64,000 nt of DNA from Afipia sp049747295 (GTDB lineage Bacteria; Pseudomonadota; Alphaproteobacteria; Rhizobiales; Xanthobacteraceae): NCBI RefSeq assembly GCF_049747295.1, contig NZ_JBMHJM010000003.1:124001-188000 (forward strand), read 5' to 3'. Both the position numbers and the translations under genes were made by a program. How positions within the stretch are numbered: position 1 is the first letter of the stretch; each line of letters starts with the position of its first letter. Under the pieces are notes generated by a model. The model was not told where the DNA came from. It did no database searches and saw only the letters and a list, made by a program, of their open reading frames with translations. Positions 44,720 through 53,520 of this stretch are shown here, in pieces.

Positions 44720-46171
44720 ATGACAAATGATCGCCTGACCGCGTCAGCGGGATCTTCCTTGCATTCTCGTGGAACGCTTCTGAGGGGAGCTCCTGCGCGT
44801 GTCCATCGCTTCGGACGGTCGCTGGCGCGGCGTGCGACTGCTGTGATTACCGCCGGCGCATTGCTCTGCGGTTCCTGGCCGGCCCAGGCCCAACAGGGCG
44901 GCCCCCGAACGTTGCGCGACGCCGAGACCGAGCAGCTTCTGCGGGATTATACGCGCCCTATCCTCCGAGCCGCCGGTCTCGAAAAGCAGAACATCCAGGT
45001 CGTGATCATCAACGATCCGACATTCAACGCTTTTGTTGCCGACGGCCGCCGCATCTTCGTGAACTATGGCGCCTTGCGTGAATCCGAGACACCGAACCAG
45101 ATCATCGGCGTGTTGGCCCACGAAACCGGACACTTGGCCGGCGGCCATCTCGCCAAGCTGCGGGAACAGCTTGCGCAAACGCAAACCCAATTGATCATCG
45201 CGATGCTCATTGGCCTCGGCGCAGCCGTTGCAGGCGCCCGAGCCGGCGCGGGCGGTGCTGGCGCGGCAGCGGTCGCAGCCCCGCAATCGGCCATCATGCG
45301 GACGATGCTCTCATACCAGCGGCAACAGGAAGAGAGCGCGGATAAGGCCGGCGTGAAGTTTCTCAACGCGACGGGACAATCCGCGAAAGGCATGTACGAG
45401 ACGTTCAAGCGCTTCTCCGAACAGGGCCTGTTCGCTTCGCGCGGCGCGGATCCATATTACATGTCGCACCCGATGCCGGCTGAACGCGTCAGGGCGCTGG
45501 AAGAACTGGCGAGAACAAGCCCCTATTGGGATAAAAAGGACGACCCTGCCCTGCAACTGCGACACGACATGATGCGTGCGAAGGTGTCCGGCTTCATGGA
45601 GCGAGCGGACACCGTCTACCGCCGCTATCCGGCATCGAATACCAGTCTGCCAGCTCGCTACGCCAGAGCCATCGCGACCTACCGTCACGGCGATCTGCGC
45701 TCAGCGCTGACGCAGATCGATGACTTGATTCACACCCAACCCAACAATCCCTACTTTTACGAACTGAAGGGACAGGCCCTGCTCGAGGGTGCGAAGCCAA
45801 ATGAGGCGATCGCACCGCTGCGCAAAGCCGTGCACCTGTCAAATAACACCCCGCTCATCGAGTTGTTACTTGGTCAGGCGCTCGTCGCATCCGAAAATAA
45901 AGCCTACGCTGACGATGCCATCACGTTGCTGCGCAACGCTCTGACGCGGGAGCCAGAAGCCGCGAACGGCTACACGCAACTCGCAATGGCTTACGGCCGC
46001 AAGGGCAACTATGCGGAAGCGGATCTTGCGTCGGCGCAAGCCGCTTACTTGCGCGGAGATCAGAAGACGGCGCGGGATCTTGCCTCGCGCGCAAAAACGC
46101 GCTTTGCCATCGGGACGCCCGGATGGGTCAAGGCGGACGACATCGTTAACACCAAGCCGGTAAAGAACTAG
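44720..46171 (+). CDS. M48-family metalloprotease with TPR repeats (BepA-like)
   Basis: A periplasmic protease/chaperone for outer-membrane protein quality control, by analogy with E. coli BepA. The 483 residues have a signal peptide (hydrophobic ~40-55, after a long basic start), a zinc motif HETGH (H134, E135, H138), a glycine/alanine-rich loop at ~165-195 and C-terminal TPR-like repeats (about 300-460). It is followed by the DsbA-type gene with a 39-nt gap, so the two probably form an operon devoted to envelope protein folding. Confidence 0.92.
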   Translation: MTNDRLTASAGSSLHSRGTLLRGAPARVHRFGRSLARRATAVITAGALLCGSWPAQAQQGGPRTLRDAETEQLLRDYTRPILRAAGLEKQNIQVVIINDPTFNAFVADGRRIFVNYGALRESETPNQIIGVLAHETGHLAGGHLAKLREQLAQTQTQLIIAMLIGLGAAVAGARAGAGGAGAAAVAAPQSAIMRTMLSYQRQQEESADKAGVKFLNATGQSAKGMYETFKRFSEQGLFASRGADPYYMSHPMPAERVRALEELARTSPYWDKKDDPALQLRHDMMRAKVSGFMERADTVYRRYPASNTSLPARYARAIATYRHGDLRSALTQIDDLIHTQPNNPYFYELKGQALLEGAKPNEAIAPLRKAVHLSNNTPLIELLLGQALVASENKAYADDAITLLRNALTREPEAANGYTQLAMAYGRKGNYAEADLASAQAAYLRGDQKTARDLASRAKTRFAIGTPGWVKADDIVNTKPVKN

Positions 46172-46210
46172 GGTCCCGGTTCCTGTCCACGACAGTTTAA
46201 AGGAATTCTC

Positions 46211-46978
46211 ATGGTCTCGCTTCGCTCATTTGCTCCATTGGCATTCGCGCTTGCAATTTGTGCCGCTCCCGTTGCCTCGGAGGCGCAGAACTTCTCGTCC
46301 GGTCAGCGCAGCGAAATCGAAAAGATCATCAAGGAGTACCTCCTGGCCAACCCGGAGATCCTTGAAGATGTTTCGGCTGAACTGACCAAGCGCCAGACTG
46401 CGGCGGAAGCCGAAAAGCATCGTGCAGCGGTGGCGAAGAACGCCGATACCATCTTCAATTCGCCCCGCGGCGTGGTTCTCGGCAACAAGAACGGCGACGT
46501 CAATTTCGTCGAGTTCTTCGATTACAATTGCGGCTATTGCAAAAAAGCGATGAGCGACATGCTGGATCTGATGAAAGCCGATCCGAAGCTCCGTGTGACC
46601 TTGAAGGAATTCCCGGTGCTTGGACCGGGGTCCGTCGAGGCCGCACAGGTCGCAGTGGCGGTTCGCATGCAGGATCCAACCGGCAAGAAGTATCTCGACT
46701 TCCACCAGAAGCTTCTCGGTGGCCGCGGTCAGGCCGACAAAGCCCGCGCCCTTGCTGTCGCCAAGGAGGTCGGGGTCGATATGGCCAAGCTCGAGAAGGA
46801 CATGGTCAGCCCCGAAGTGGCCGCCACCCTCAACGAGAGCTTCAAGCTGGCAGAGGCCATGGGCCTCAACGGAACCCCGAGCTACGTCATCGGAAAGGAC
46901 GTGGTGGTGGGCGCCGTCGGGCTTGACGGCCTGACCAAGAAGATTTCCGAGGCCCGCTGCGGCAAGGAGACATGCTAA
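46211..46978 (+). CDS. DsbA-family thiol oxidoreductase (periplasmic)
   Basis: 255 residues with a signal peptide (to ~25), a helical N-terminal region with KEYLLANPEILEDV as in ScsC/BdbD-like proteins, and a thioredoxin-fold domain with the active site CGYC (C107, C110) and the cis-proline in GTPSYV. Two further cysteines lie at the very C-terminus (RCGKETC), which may form a second disulfide. It probably introduces or shuffles disulfides in exported proteins. It is co-oriented with the M48 protease gene. Confidence 0.92.
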   Translation: MVSLRSFAPLAFALAICAAPVASEAQNFSSGQRSEIEKIIKEYLLANPEILEDVSAELTKRQTAAEAEKHRAAVAKNADTIFNSPRGVVLGNKNGDVNFVEFFDYNCGYCKKAMSDMLDLMKADPKLRVTLKEFPVLGPGSVEAAQVAVAVRMQDPTGKKYLDFHQKLLGGRGQADKARALAVAKEVGVDMAKLEKDMVSPEVAATLNESFKLAEAMGLNGTPSYVIGKDVVVGAVGLDGLTKKISEARCGKETC

Positions 46979-47099
46979 CGGCCGCCAGTGAGGGTCTGCC
47001 TCGCCCCCGGGTAGTGGCCTTAACTGCAACTTTTAAGATTGGTTAACCAACGATTTCCACGTGTTCAATAAGGCTTTTTAAGAGCCGGATGAACGATAT

Positions 47100-47139
47100 G
47101 GCCGGGGACAGCGGAGCCGGACAGGCTTCCCTCCCGGCC
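47100..47139. repeat. Inverted repeat upstream of aroQ
   Basis: GGCCGGG (47100-47106) and CCCGGCC (47133-47139), with partly complementary sequence between them. It lies 77 bp before aroQ in a 237-nt intergenic region that otherwise shows nothing clear. There is no T-tract. Confidence 0.35.
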
Positions 47140-47215
47140 TTATGTTGCCTATAAACCTGCCCAAACCGCGCTTGGGGCGCATCATTCCGCCGACATTGCT
47201 GGATTTAGGTTTCGG

Positions 47216-47671
47216 ATGGCAAAGACGATTTACGTGCTCAATGGGCCGAACCTGAATCTGCTCGGTACCCGTGAGCCGGAAACCTACGGCCACCACACCC
47301 TCGCCGACGTGGAGAAGCTGTGTCGTGACGCCGCCGCCCGTTTCGGTCTGACCGCAGATTGCCGTCAATCGAACCGCGAGGGTGAGTTGATCGATTTCAT
47401 CCATGAGGCCGGGGCAAGCAAGGCTGCCGGCATCATCATCAACGCAGGCGGCTACTCGCACACGTCGATCGCCATTCATGACGCGTTGATCGCCGTGAAG
47501 CTGCCGGCCGTCGAAGTTCACGTTTCCAACATCTACTCACGCGAGCCTTTCCGGCATCATTCGTTCGTCGCCTCGGCTGCTTTCGCAACCCTGTGTGGCT
47601 TCGGAATCGAAGGCTATCGTCTCGCGATCAGCGGCCTCGCCGCCAAACTCGGCGTCACGGCGAAATCCTGA
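47216..47671 (+). CDS. aroQ: 3-dehydroquinate dehydratase, type II
   Basis: Third step of the shikimate pathway. The 151 residues begin IYVLNGPNLNLLGTREPETYG, shown here as VLNGPNLNLLGTREP with the essential arginine and tyrosine, followed by INAGGYSHTS and EVHVSNIYSRE. This is the dodecameric type. It is the first gene of an aroQ-accB-accC run with short gaps (37 and 24 nt). Confidence 0.96.
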   Translation: MAKTIYVLNGPNLNLLGTREPETYGHHTLADVEKLCRDAAARFGLTADCRQSNREGELIDFIHEAGASKAAGIIINAGGYSHTSIAIHDALIAVKLPAVEVHVSNIYSREPFRHHSFVASAAFATLCGFGIEGYRLAISGLAAKLGVTAKS

Positions 47672-47708
47672 CGTTGTCATTGCAAAGTAAGAAAGCTTCG
47701 GATTGAAC

Positions 47709-48206
47709 ATGGCCCGTCAGCCGCAAGACCCCTCGACTTCAAAAGAAAAGCCTTCCGACGAACGCGAACTTATTCGCGAGTTGGCAATGCTGCTCGACGA
47801 AACCAACCTGACCGAAATCGAGATCGAGCGGTCAGGCCTGCGGCTGCGTGTGGCGCGTAACATCAGCATCGCGGCTGCTGCCCCGGTATCTTACCAGCCG
47901 GCCCCTGTCGCAGCAGCCCCTGCACCGGCAGCAGCAGCGCCGGCTGCCGCAACGGCCGATATCGCCAAGCACCCGGGCATGGTGCCCTCGCCGATGGTCG
48001 GTACCGCCTACCGTGCCTCCGAGCCCGGCGCGAAGCCGTTCATCGACGTCGGCAGCAAAGTTAAGGTGGGCGATACGCTTATCATCATCGAAGCGATGAA
48101 GACCATGAACCAGATCCCGTCGACCCGCGCGGGAACGGTCACGCAAATCCTCGTCGAAGACGGTCAGCCGGTCGAATACGGCGAACCGCTCGTCATCATT
48201 GAATAA
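47709..48206 (+). CDS. accB: Acetyl-CoA carboxylase biotin carboxyl carrier protein
   Basis: The carrier of biotin in acetyl-CoA carboxylase, first step of fatty-acid synthesis. 165 residues from ATG 47709 (TTG 47703 would add two). A charged N-terminal helix, an alanine/proline-rich flexible linker (~55-85) and the biotinyl domain with IEAMKTMNQI (biotinylated K131). accC follows after 24 nt. Confidence 0.96.
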   Translation: MARQPQDPSTSKEKPSDERELIRELAMLLDETNLTEIEIERSGLRLRVARNISIAAAAPVSYQPAPVAAAPAPAAAAPAAATADIAKHPGMVPSPMVGTAYRASEPGAKPFIDVGSKVKVGDTLIIIEAMKTMNQIPSTRAGTVTQILVEDGQPVEYGEPLVIIE

Positions 48207-48230
48207 TCATTCTCATCGTCAGGCACAGTG

Positions 48231-49586
48231 ATGTTCGACAAGATCCTGATTGCCAATCGCGGCGAGATTGCCCTGCGCATTCTTCGCGCATGCAAAGAAC
48301 TCGGCATCGCGACCGTCGCGGTCCATTCGACCGCTGACGCCAATGCCATGCATGTGCGCCTCGCCGACGAGAGTGTCTGCATCGGACCGCCACCGTCAAA
48401 GGACAGCTATCTGAATGTGCCGGCGCTGCTGGCCGCCTGTGAAATCACGGGCGCCGATGCGGTTCATCCAGGCTACGGTTTTCTTTCGGAAAACGCGCGT
48501 TTCGCTGAAATCCTTGCCGACCACAATCTGCATTTCATCGGCCCCAAGGCGGAACATATCCGTCTGATGGGTGACAAGATCGAAGCCAAGAAAACGGCGA
48601 AGCGGCTGGGCATTCCTGTCGTGCCGGGATCGGATGGCGGGATCGGCCCCGGTGACGATGCCCTGGCGATCGCCAAGCAGATCGGCTTCCCGGTTCTGGT
48701 GAAGGCGGCTGCAGGCGGTGGCGGCCGCGGCATGAAGGTCGCGATGACCGAAGCTGACCTGGCGCTGGCACTGTCGACCGCGAGCAACGAAGCGAAGTCG
48801 GCCTTCGGCGACGGCTCGGTTTACCTCGAAAAATATCTGGGCAAGCCGCGTCACATTGAAATTCAGATTCTCGGCGATGGCCGCGGTGGTGCAATCCATC
48901 TTGGCGAGCGCGATTGCTCGTTGCAACGACGGCACCAGAAGGTGTGGGAGGAAGGCCCCTCACCCATCATTACAGCCGCGGCACGCGCCAAGATCGGCGA
49001 GACCTGCGCCAAGGCGATGCGCGAGATGAACTATCTCGGCGTCGGCACCATCGAATTCCTCTACGAGGACGGCGAGTTCTATTTCATCGAAATGAACACC
49101 CGCATCCAGGTCGAACATCCGGTGACCGAGATGATCACCGGCCTCGATCTCGTGATCGAACAAATTCGCGTTGCGGCCGGCGGCGACCTGCCCTGCACGC
49201 AGGAGGAAATCTCCATCAACGGCCATGCCATCGAGTGCCGCATCAATGCGGAGAACCCGGTATCTTTCCGGCCATCGCCGGGGAAAATCACCCAGTATCA
49301 TCCGCCCGGCGGCCTGGGCGTGCGGATCGATTCTGCGGTCTACCAGAGCTACGTCATTCCGCCTTACTACGACTCCCTCGTGGGTAAGCTCATCGTCCAC
49401 GGCAAGACCCGCGGCGAATGTCTGATGCGGCTTCGTCGCGCCCTCGACGAGATGGTGGTGGATGGGGTCGAAACCACGTTGCCGCTGTTCCGTGCCCTGG
49501 TCCGGGAACCCAACATCATTGATGGCGACTACCATATCCACTGGCTGGAACAGTATCTCGCGGTCGGGGACACCAAAGCGTCCTGA
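48231..49586 (+). CDS. accC: Acetyl-CoA carboxylase biotin carboxylase subunit
   Basis: Carboxylates biotin on AccB using ATP and bicarbonate. 451 residues from ATG 48231 (a GTG lies just before). It has the N-terminal FDKILIANRGEIALRI, the ATP-grasp glycine-rich loop AAAGGGGRGM, and FIEMNTRIQVEHPVTEM. It forms one unit with accB. A hairpin follows after the stop. Confidence 0.97.
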   Translation: MFDKILIANRGEIALRILRACKELGIATVAVHSTADANAMHVRLADESVCIGPPPSKDSYLNVPALLAACEITGADAVHPGYGFLSENARFAEILADHNLHFIGPKAEHIRLMGDKIEAKKTAKRLGIPVVPGSDGGIGPGDDALAIAKQIGFPVLVKAAAGGGGRGMKVAMTEADLALALSTASNEAKSAFGDGSVYLEKYLGKPRHIEIQILGDGRGGAIHLGERDCSLQRRHQKVWEEGPSPIITAAARAKIGETCAKAMREMNYLGVGTIEFLYEDGEFYFIEMNTRIQVEHPVTEMITGLDLVIEQIRVAAGGDLPCTQEEISINGHAIECRINAENPVSFRPSPGKITQYHPPGGLGVRIDSAVYQSYVIPPYYDSLVGKLIVHGKTRGECLMRLRRALDEMVVDGVETTLPLFRALVREPNIIDGDYHIHWLEQYLAVGDTKAS

Positions 49587-49600
49587 CGCAGGAAAAATGG

Positions 49601-49624
49601 TCGGTTCCGTCGATGGAACCGATT
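49601..49624 (+). terminator. Hairpin after accC (weak terminator)
   Basis: TCGGTTCC (49601-49608), loop GTCGAT, GGAACCGA (49615-49622), followed only by TT and G. Its right arm also forms the -35 of the stress-type promoter described next, so the two functions may overlap. Confidence 0.45.
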
Positions 49625-49639
49625 TGACATTTGCAGGTT
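49615..49639 (+). promoter_or_regulatory. EcfG-type (general stress) promoter before the two-component operon
   Basis: GGAAC (49615-49619), 17 nt, GTT (49637-49639). The alphaproteobacterial EcfG consensus is GGAAC-N16/17-(C)GTT. It is ~90 bp upstream of the sensor kinase start, on the correct strand. Confidence 0.55.
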
Positions 49640-49728
49640 ATCCTTCGGGCGGGTTATCTCTCGACACGTGGATATGAACCTGAATTATCAAATCATTTCG
49701 CGCATGCTCTCATTGACATGGGACCACC

Positions 49729-51270
49729 GTGACGACTGATGCGGCGCGTCAGCGGACCGTTTGGCAGATCGCCCTGCTCGCGGCGGGCTTTGCCATTCTC
49801 GTCGCGATCAGCGCGATCTCGATTTATCTGGTCGCACGCGCCCGCACCGATGCCTCATGGGTGCTTCATACGGTTGAGGTCGAAAACCAGCTCTCTCTGA
49901 CCCAACTGCAGATGCGCCGGGCCGAGAGCGCAATCCGTGGCTATCTGCTGTTCGGACAAGACGTCTACCGCTCCGAATTCGAGGAAGCCGACGGTCTGCT
50001 CGGGCCTGCGCTCGAGAGATTGAGGCGACTGACAACCGACAACCCGGAACAAGTCAAACTGCTGAATGATTTGATCCCGATGACGATGAATCGGTTCGAC
50101 GATTTTCGTCACACGCGCGATCTTGCCAACGCGGGCAAGTTCGACGATGCGAAGAATTTTCTGCAGAACAGTTCCGGTCGCGAAGGCATGAACCGCATTC
50201 GCGACATTGCGTCGAAGATGCGCGACGAGGAAAATCAGCTGTTCTCGGTTCGGACGCTGGAAGCAGACCGCAGCCAAACTCTCGCGGCTATTGTCACCAC
50301 GGCAGGCTCCGGCCTTGTCATTGCCCTTGCTGCAGTTTCAATTTTCCTCGTCCGGCGATCCGCACGTGCACGCGACGACGCCGAGCAGCAGTTGCGCGAC
50401 CTCAACCTCAACCTGGAAGCGGCGGTCGATGAACGCACCTCCGATTTGCGTGAAGCAAATGAAGAAATACAGCGCTTCGCCTATATCGTCAGCCATGACC
50501 TGCGCTCGCCGCTGGTCAACATCATGGGATTTACCAGCGAGCTTGAAGAGTTGCGCGGCGACATCTTCAGCCGTATCGCACGATACAGCCGCGCCGCATC
50601 TCCCGCGCCTGCCGTGCCGGGCCCGATCGGCGAGGCCGATCCGGGTGATGCTCCCGAACTCACGGATGAAGACAAGCAGCTCTCACAGGACTTCACCGAG
50701 GCCCTCGGTTTCATCAAATCATCCATCGGCAAGATGGACCGTCTCATCAGCGCGATCCTCAACCTGACCCGCGAAGGCCGCCGCGAATTCCATCCAGTCA
50801 AGATCGATACGCGCGAGTTGATCGAGACGATCGTGGCTTCAGTCGCCCACCAGACGACCGAAGCAGATGCGAAAATTCGCATCGAGCCCTTGCCTAACAT
50901 TGTCAGCGACCGGCTTGCGATGGAACAGGTCTTCTCGAACCTGATCGACAACGCACTTAAATATCTCAAGCCGGGAGTTCCCGGCGACATCCTCATCAAA
51001 GGCCGGCACAAACTCGGGTTTGCTATTTTCGAGATTATCGATAACGGTCGCGGCATTGATCAGAAGGATCACGCCCGAATTTTCGACCTGTTCCGCCGTG
51101 CCGGCGTCCAGGACCGGCAAGGCCAGGGTATCGGGCTCGCGCACGTCCGCGCATTGGTCCGCCGAATGGGCGGCACCATCAACGTTTCGTCTGAACTGCA
51201 CAAAGGAAGCACGTTCACAATCACACTGCCCGCGCAGTGGAAGCTCGGAATTCAGGGAAAAACCGAATGA
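49729..51270 (+). CDS. CHASE3-type membrane sensor histidine kinase
   Basis: 513 residues: membrane helices at about 12-35 and 188-208 enclose a helical periplasmic region of the CHASE3 type (QMRRAESAIRGYLLFG). A coiled coil follows, then a HisKA helix with H256 in YIVSHDLRSPL and a HATPase domain (NLIDNALKYL, IDNGRGID). An acidic insert of ~45 residues rich in Pro and Ala (SPAPAVPGPIGEADPGD) splits the HisKA helices, as in some phytochrome-like kinases. The start is GTG. Its stop overlaps the next gene by 4 nt (ATGA). Confidence 0.92.
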   Translation: MTTDAARQRTVWQIALLAAGFAILVAISAISIYLVARARTDASWVLHTVEVENQLSLTQLQMRRAESAIRGYLLFGQDVYRSEFEEADGLLGPALERLRRLTTDNPEQVKLLNDLIPMTMNRFDDFRHTRDLANAGKFDDAKNFLQNSSGREGMNRIRDIASKMRDEENQLFSVRTLEADRSQTLAAIVTTAGSGLVIALAAVSIFLVRRSARARDDAEQQLRDLNLNLEAAVDERTSDLREANEEIQRFAYIVSHDLRSPLVNIMGFTSELEELRGDIFSRIARYSRAASPAPAVPGPIGEADPGDAPELTDEDKQLSQDFTEALGFIKSSIGKMDRLISAILNLTREGRREFHPVKIDTRELIETIVASVAHQTTEADAKIRIEPLPNIVSDRLAMEQVFSNLIDNALKYLKPGVPGDILIKGRHKLGFAIFEIIDNGRGIDQKDHARIFDLFRRAGVQDRQGQGIGLAHVRALVRRMGGTINVSSELHKGSTFTITLPAQWKLGIQGKTE

Positions 51271-51707
51271 GTCTACCAGTTAAAATCGTCATGATCGAAG
51301 ACGATGAGGGGCATGCCCGCCTCATCGAGCGCAACATCCGCCGGTCGGGCGTCAACAATGAGATCGTACCATTCACCAACGGCACCGATGCGGTGAAGTA
51401 TCTGTTCGGCCCGGATGGGTCCGGTATCGGACATAAGGATCAGGCGCTTCTGATCCTGCTCGATCTCAATCTTCCGGATATGACCGGTATTGAGATCCTT
51501 AAGCGCATCAAGGACAATTCGCACATCAAATGCACACCCGTCGTGGTGCTGACGACCACCGACGACGAACAAGAAATCAAGCGTTGCTATGAGCTTGGAT
51601 GTAACGTCTATATCACCAAGCCGGTCAACTATGAGAACTTCGCCAACGCCATTCGGCAGTTGGGTTTGTTCTTTTCCGTGATCAAGGTACCGCCAGTCAA
51701 AGCATGA
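51267..51707 (+). CDS. Single-domain response regulator (Rcp1-like)
   Basis: A stand-alone receiver of 146 residues with acidic pocket EDD (11-13), phospho-acceptor D66 (LILLDLNLPDMTG), a TTT switch region and K in YITKPVNY. The Rcp1 subgroup usually pairs with bacteriophytochrome or CHASE-type kinases and has no output domain. The ATG at 51267 overlaps the kinase TGA; the frame from 51237 is only an extension. It probably shuttles phosphate between the kinase before it and the kinase after it. Confidence 0.92.
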   Translation: MSLPVKIVMIEDDEGHARLIERNIRRSGVNNEIVPFTNGTDAVKYLFGPDGSGIGHKDQALLILLDLNLPDMTGIEILKRIKDNSHIKCTPVVVLTTTDDEQEIKRCYELGCNVYITKPVNYENFANAIRQLGLFFSVIKVPPVKA

Positions 51708-52789
51708 CCTCCGCGCCGCCACCTCTCCTTCTCTACGTCGACGATGACCCGGCTCTCGCGCGGTTGGTCGAGCGCGGACTCAAACGGCAGGGGTTTGCCG
51801 TGGAGCATGCCATCGACGGTGCAGCCGGTCTGGCACGGATCAAGCTCGGTGGTGTCGACGTGGTGGCACTGGATCAGCATATGCCGGGCCTTGATGGCCT
51901 TGAGACGCTCGCCGAGATCCAGAAAATTCAAGGCGCACCACCGGTCATTTTTGTCACGGCGTCGCAAGACAGCAAGATCGCGATCACCGCGCTCAAGGCC
52001 GGTGCCGTGGATTATCTCGTCAAGGACACCCAAGGCGACTTCATCGGCCTGCTCGACGTTGCCGCCCGGAGCGCATTTGAACAAGCGCTTGTTCGCAAGG
52101 CGCGCGATGACGCCGAAGCCGAGGTTCATGCCTCGCGCGACCGTTACGCCGCGCTCGCTGCCGAACGTGAAGTCCTGCTGCGCGAGGTGAACCACCGCGT
52201 CGGCAACAGCCTCCAGATCATTGCGTCGCTGCTGCACCTCCAGGCGAGTTCAAGCAACGACGAAGACGTCAAAGCCGCCCTCTCCAACGCCATGGGTCGT
52301 GTGGCCGCCGTCGCGCAGGTGCACCGCCGCCTCTACACGTCGCAGGACCTGAAGACGGTCATGCTCAACCAATATCTCGAGGCCTTGCTGGAAGATTTGC
52401 GTCGCTCGACGGAAGGCAACCGCATGTCACGTCTGACGCTGAGTGCCGAAGCCGTCGAGATTGACCCGGATCGCGCGGTCGCCATCGGCATCATTGTCAA
52501 CGAGTTGGTGATGAATGCCGTCAAGTACGCTTATCCCGACGGCCCAGGTCCCATTCACGTCAACCTGCACAAGAACATTTCGGGCCTGGAGTTGGTGATT
52601 TCCGACGATGGTGTCGGTTATCAGGCCAAGCAAGATCCGCGATCCACGGGAATGGGCCAGCGTATCGTCAACGCCATGGCGACCAAACTTGAAGCAACGA
52701 CTGAGCGGGATCCGTCCCACTCCGGCACGAAAATCATCGTGCGATTTCAGCAGACCTGCAAATCCAAGAGGGCTCCCGCCGCCTCATAG
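51704..52789 (+). CDS. Receiver-histidine kinase fusion, HRxxN (HisKA_2/HWE) type
   Basis: 361 residues: a receiver domain with DDD at 13-15 and D57 (VALDQHMPG), a short coiled coil, and a soluble kinase of the HisKA_2 class with H164 in EVNHRVGNSLQ. That is the HRxxN motif of kinases that feed the alphaproteobacterial general stress response. The ATPase part has NELVMNAVKYAY and DDGVGY. No membrane segment is seen. Its ATG overlaps the regulator's TGA by 4 nt, so the three proteins are made together. Confidence 0.93.
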   Translation: MTSAPPPLLLYVDDDPALARLVERGLKRQGFAVEHAIDGAAGLARIKLGGVDVVALDQHMPGLDGLETLAEIQKIQGAPPVIFVTASQDSKIAITALKAGAVDYLVKDTQGDFIGLLDVAARSAFEQALVRKARDDAEAEVHASRDRYAALAAEREVLLREVNHRVGNSLQIIASLLHLQASSSNDEDVKAALSNAMGRVAAVAQVHRRLYTSQDLKTVMLNQYLEALLEDLRRSTEGNRMSRLTLSAEAVEIDPDRAVAIGIIVNELVMNAVKYAYPDGPGPIHVNLHKNISGLELVISDDGVGYQAKQDPRSTGMGQRIVNAMATKLEATTERDPSHSGTKIIVRFQQTCKSKRAPAAS

Positions 52790-52820
52790 TGCTCAGGCTT
52801 CCCATCTGCTAGGATGAAGC

Positions 52821-53489
52821 ATGAGTTCACGCGACTCCGCCTCGTTTGAGATCACGCCGGAAGTTCTGCTGCGCGCTTACGCCTGCGGCATTTTTCCAAT
52901 GTCGGAGAGCGCTGACGATCCCACGATCTTCTGGGTTGAGCCGGAGCAGCGCGGCATCATTCCGCTGCATGGTTTTCGTATCTCGTCACGCCTCGCCCGC
53001 ACGGTGCGATCGGACGTGTTCCGGGTAACGGTCAATACCGCGTTCAAGCAAACCATTGCCGGCTGCGCGGAACCTCAACCCGGCCGTGACGACACCTGGA
53101 TCAATGGCCGCATTCGCGATCTCTACACCGCGCTCCACGACATCGGTCATGCGCACAGCGTGGAGGTGTGGCAAGGCGATGATCTCGTCGGCGGGCTCTA
53201 TGGCGTCAGTCTCGGTCGCGCCTTCTTTGGTGAGAGCATGTTCCATCGCGCACGGGATGCGTCAAAGGTTGCGCTCGTCCATCTTGTTGCGCGATTGATC
53301 GCCGGTGGCTTCGTGCTGCTCGATACGCAATACGTCACCGAGCACCTACGGACTTTTGGAGCGTCCGAAGTCCCCCAGCGGCGCTATCGCGTGATGCTGG
53401 ATGAAGCGCTGAACGGCATTGCAGATTTCTGTGCGCTGCCTTCCGATCAACCCGTATCGGGCGCGGAAGCGCTCAGCTGGATCAAATAG
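52821..53489 (+). CDS. aat: Leucyl/phenylalanyl-tRNA-protein transferase
   Basis: Adds Leu or Phe to N-terminal Arg/Lys of proteins, which makes them substrates of the ClpS/ClpAP N-end rule pathway. The 222 residues have the family signatures GIFPMSES, FWVEPEQRGIIPL, TWIN and SVEVWQGDDLVGGLYGV (shown in part: VEVWQGDDLVGG), and FFGESMFH. It follows the kinase operon after 31 nt and may be read through from it. It is convergent with the DUF2155 gene. Confidence 0.95.
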   Translation: MSSRDSASFEITPEVLLRAYACGIFPMSESADDPTIFWVEPEQRGIIPLHGFRISSRLARTVRSDVFRVTVNTAFKQTIAGCAEPQPGRDDTWINGRIRDLYTALHDIGHAHSVEVWQGDDLVGGLYGVSLGRAFFGESMFHRARDASKVALVHLVARLIAGGFVLLDTQYVTEHLRTFGASEVPQRRYRVMLDEALNGIADFCALPSDQPVSGAEALSWIK

Positions 53490-53520
53490 ATCCGATGCGG
53501 GCTTCTAGCTAACCTCTTTA

